Below, one piece after another: positions 6,591-6,782 of a stretch of 6,782 bases of DNA (the first letter of the stretch is position 1; each line of letters opens with the position of its first letter). The notes below the pieces were generated by a model. That model had not been told where the DNA came from. It saw only the letters and a list, made by a program, of their open reading frames with translations, and did no database searches. Made by a program: the position numbers and the translations under genes. Where the stretch lies: NCBI GenBank assembly GCA_007117945.1, contig SKTN01000372.1:1-6782 (forward strand), read 5' to 3'. The stretch comes from Nitriliruptoraceae bacterium. Lineage in GTDB: Bacteria; Actinomycetota; Nitriliruptoria; Nitriliruptorales; Nitriliruptoraceae.

Positions 6591-6627
6591 CGACGCGCCC
6601 CCAACCGAGGTGGTCGGGGGCGCGTCG
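6591..6627 (-). terminator. Strong GC-rich hairpin between dcuA and the aminotransferase gene
   Basis: A perfect 12-bp inverted repeat (CGACGCGCCCCC at 6591-6602, complement at 6616-6627). In the minus-strand RNA the inner bases GACC/GGUU extend it to 16 continuous pairs, one of them G-U, with a 5-base loop. It begins 18 bases after the dcuA stop codon. No U tract follows, as in many actinobacterial terminators. It is the obvious 3' end for the dcuA transcript, so the aminotransferase gene would depend on its own promoter or on read-through. Confidence 0.8.
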
Positions 6628-6645
6628 TGGGGTCGTGCCGTGGAG

Positions 6646-6782
6646 CTACAGGATCAGCGAGCCGAACACGAACCCGAAGATCACCGCGAGGATGATGTTG
6701 ACGATGCCGGGGATCATGAACGGGTGGTTGAAGACGTACTTGCCGATGCGGGTGGAGCCGCTGTCGTCCATCTCGACCGCCG
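6646..6782 (-). CDS. dcuA: DcuA-type C4-dicarboxylate/aspartate transporter, C-terminal 44 residues (5' end outside window)
   Basis: The frame enters from the right edge and stops at TAG (6648-6646). The visible tail contains MDDSGSTRIGKYVFNHPFMI, then a hydrophobic helix ending in FGFVFGSLIL. From memory this is very close to the C-terminus of E. coli DcuA (MDDTGTTRIGKFVFNHPFFI, ending GFVLGSFML), including the position of the end. DcuA-family proteins are inner-membrane carriers that take up or exchange aspartate, fumarate, malate and succinate. Only the last transmembrane helix and the loop before it are present, so DcuA versus DcuB cannot be settled with certainty, although the match is better to DcuA. 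The gene lies upstream of the aspartate aminotransferase gene on the same strand, a sensible metabolic neighbour, but a strong hairpin separates them. Confidence 0.85.
   Translation of the reverse strand, partial: AVEMDDSGSTRIGKYVFNHPFMIPGIVNIILAVIFGFVFGSLIL

Overview
The window comes from a high-GC actinobacterium. GC is strongly biased to third codon positions, the translation starts include GTG, and a candidate promoter has an actinobacterial-type TANNNT -10 element. The exported binding protein is extremely acidic, which suggests a saline or haloalkaline habitat. Lineage below phylum cannot be fixed from this sequence.

Plus strand, bases 1 to 5266: an ABC importer of the BMP/PnrA type, the family that takes up nucleosides. 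In order it has the 3' part of the substrate-binding lipoprotein gene (2-988), a 155-base gap with a perfect 13-bp hairpin and a candidate promoter, a double-domain ATPase (1144-2682), and two permeases (2679-4013 and 4010-5266). The last three genes overlap by 4 bases at each junction (GTGA, then ATGA), so they are translationally coupled. The hairpin and candidate promoter suggest the binding protein and the ATPase-permease block can be expressed at different levels. The lipoprotein would capture the nucleoside outside the membrane, the two permeases form the channel, and the ATPase drives uptake.

Minus strand, bases 5281 to 6782: a class I aspartate aminotransferase (5281-6471) and, upstream of it, the last 44 codons of a DcuA-type C4-dicarboxylate/aspartate transporter (6646-6782). 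A GC-rich hairpin (6591-6627) separates them. DcuA imports or exchanges aspartate, fumarate, malate and succinate, and the aminotransferase interconverts aspartate and oxaloacetate, so the two are plausibly linked in aspartate/C4-dicarboxylate metabolism. This unit converges on the importer operon, with only 14 bases between the stop codons and no convincing terminator there.

All genes belong to recognised families. I see no tRNA, rRNA, CRISPR array, insertion sequence or phage feature, and no novel system. The more interesting details are regulatory (split importer operon, duplicated Shine-Dalgarno unit, terminator-less convergence) and compositional (very acidic binding protein).
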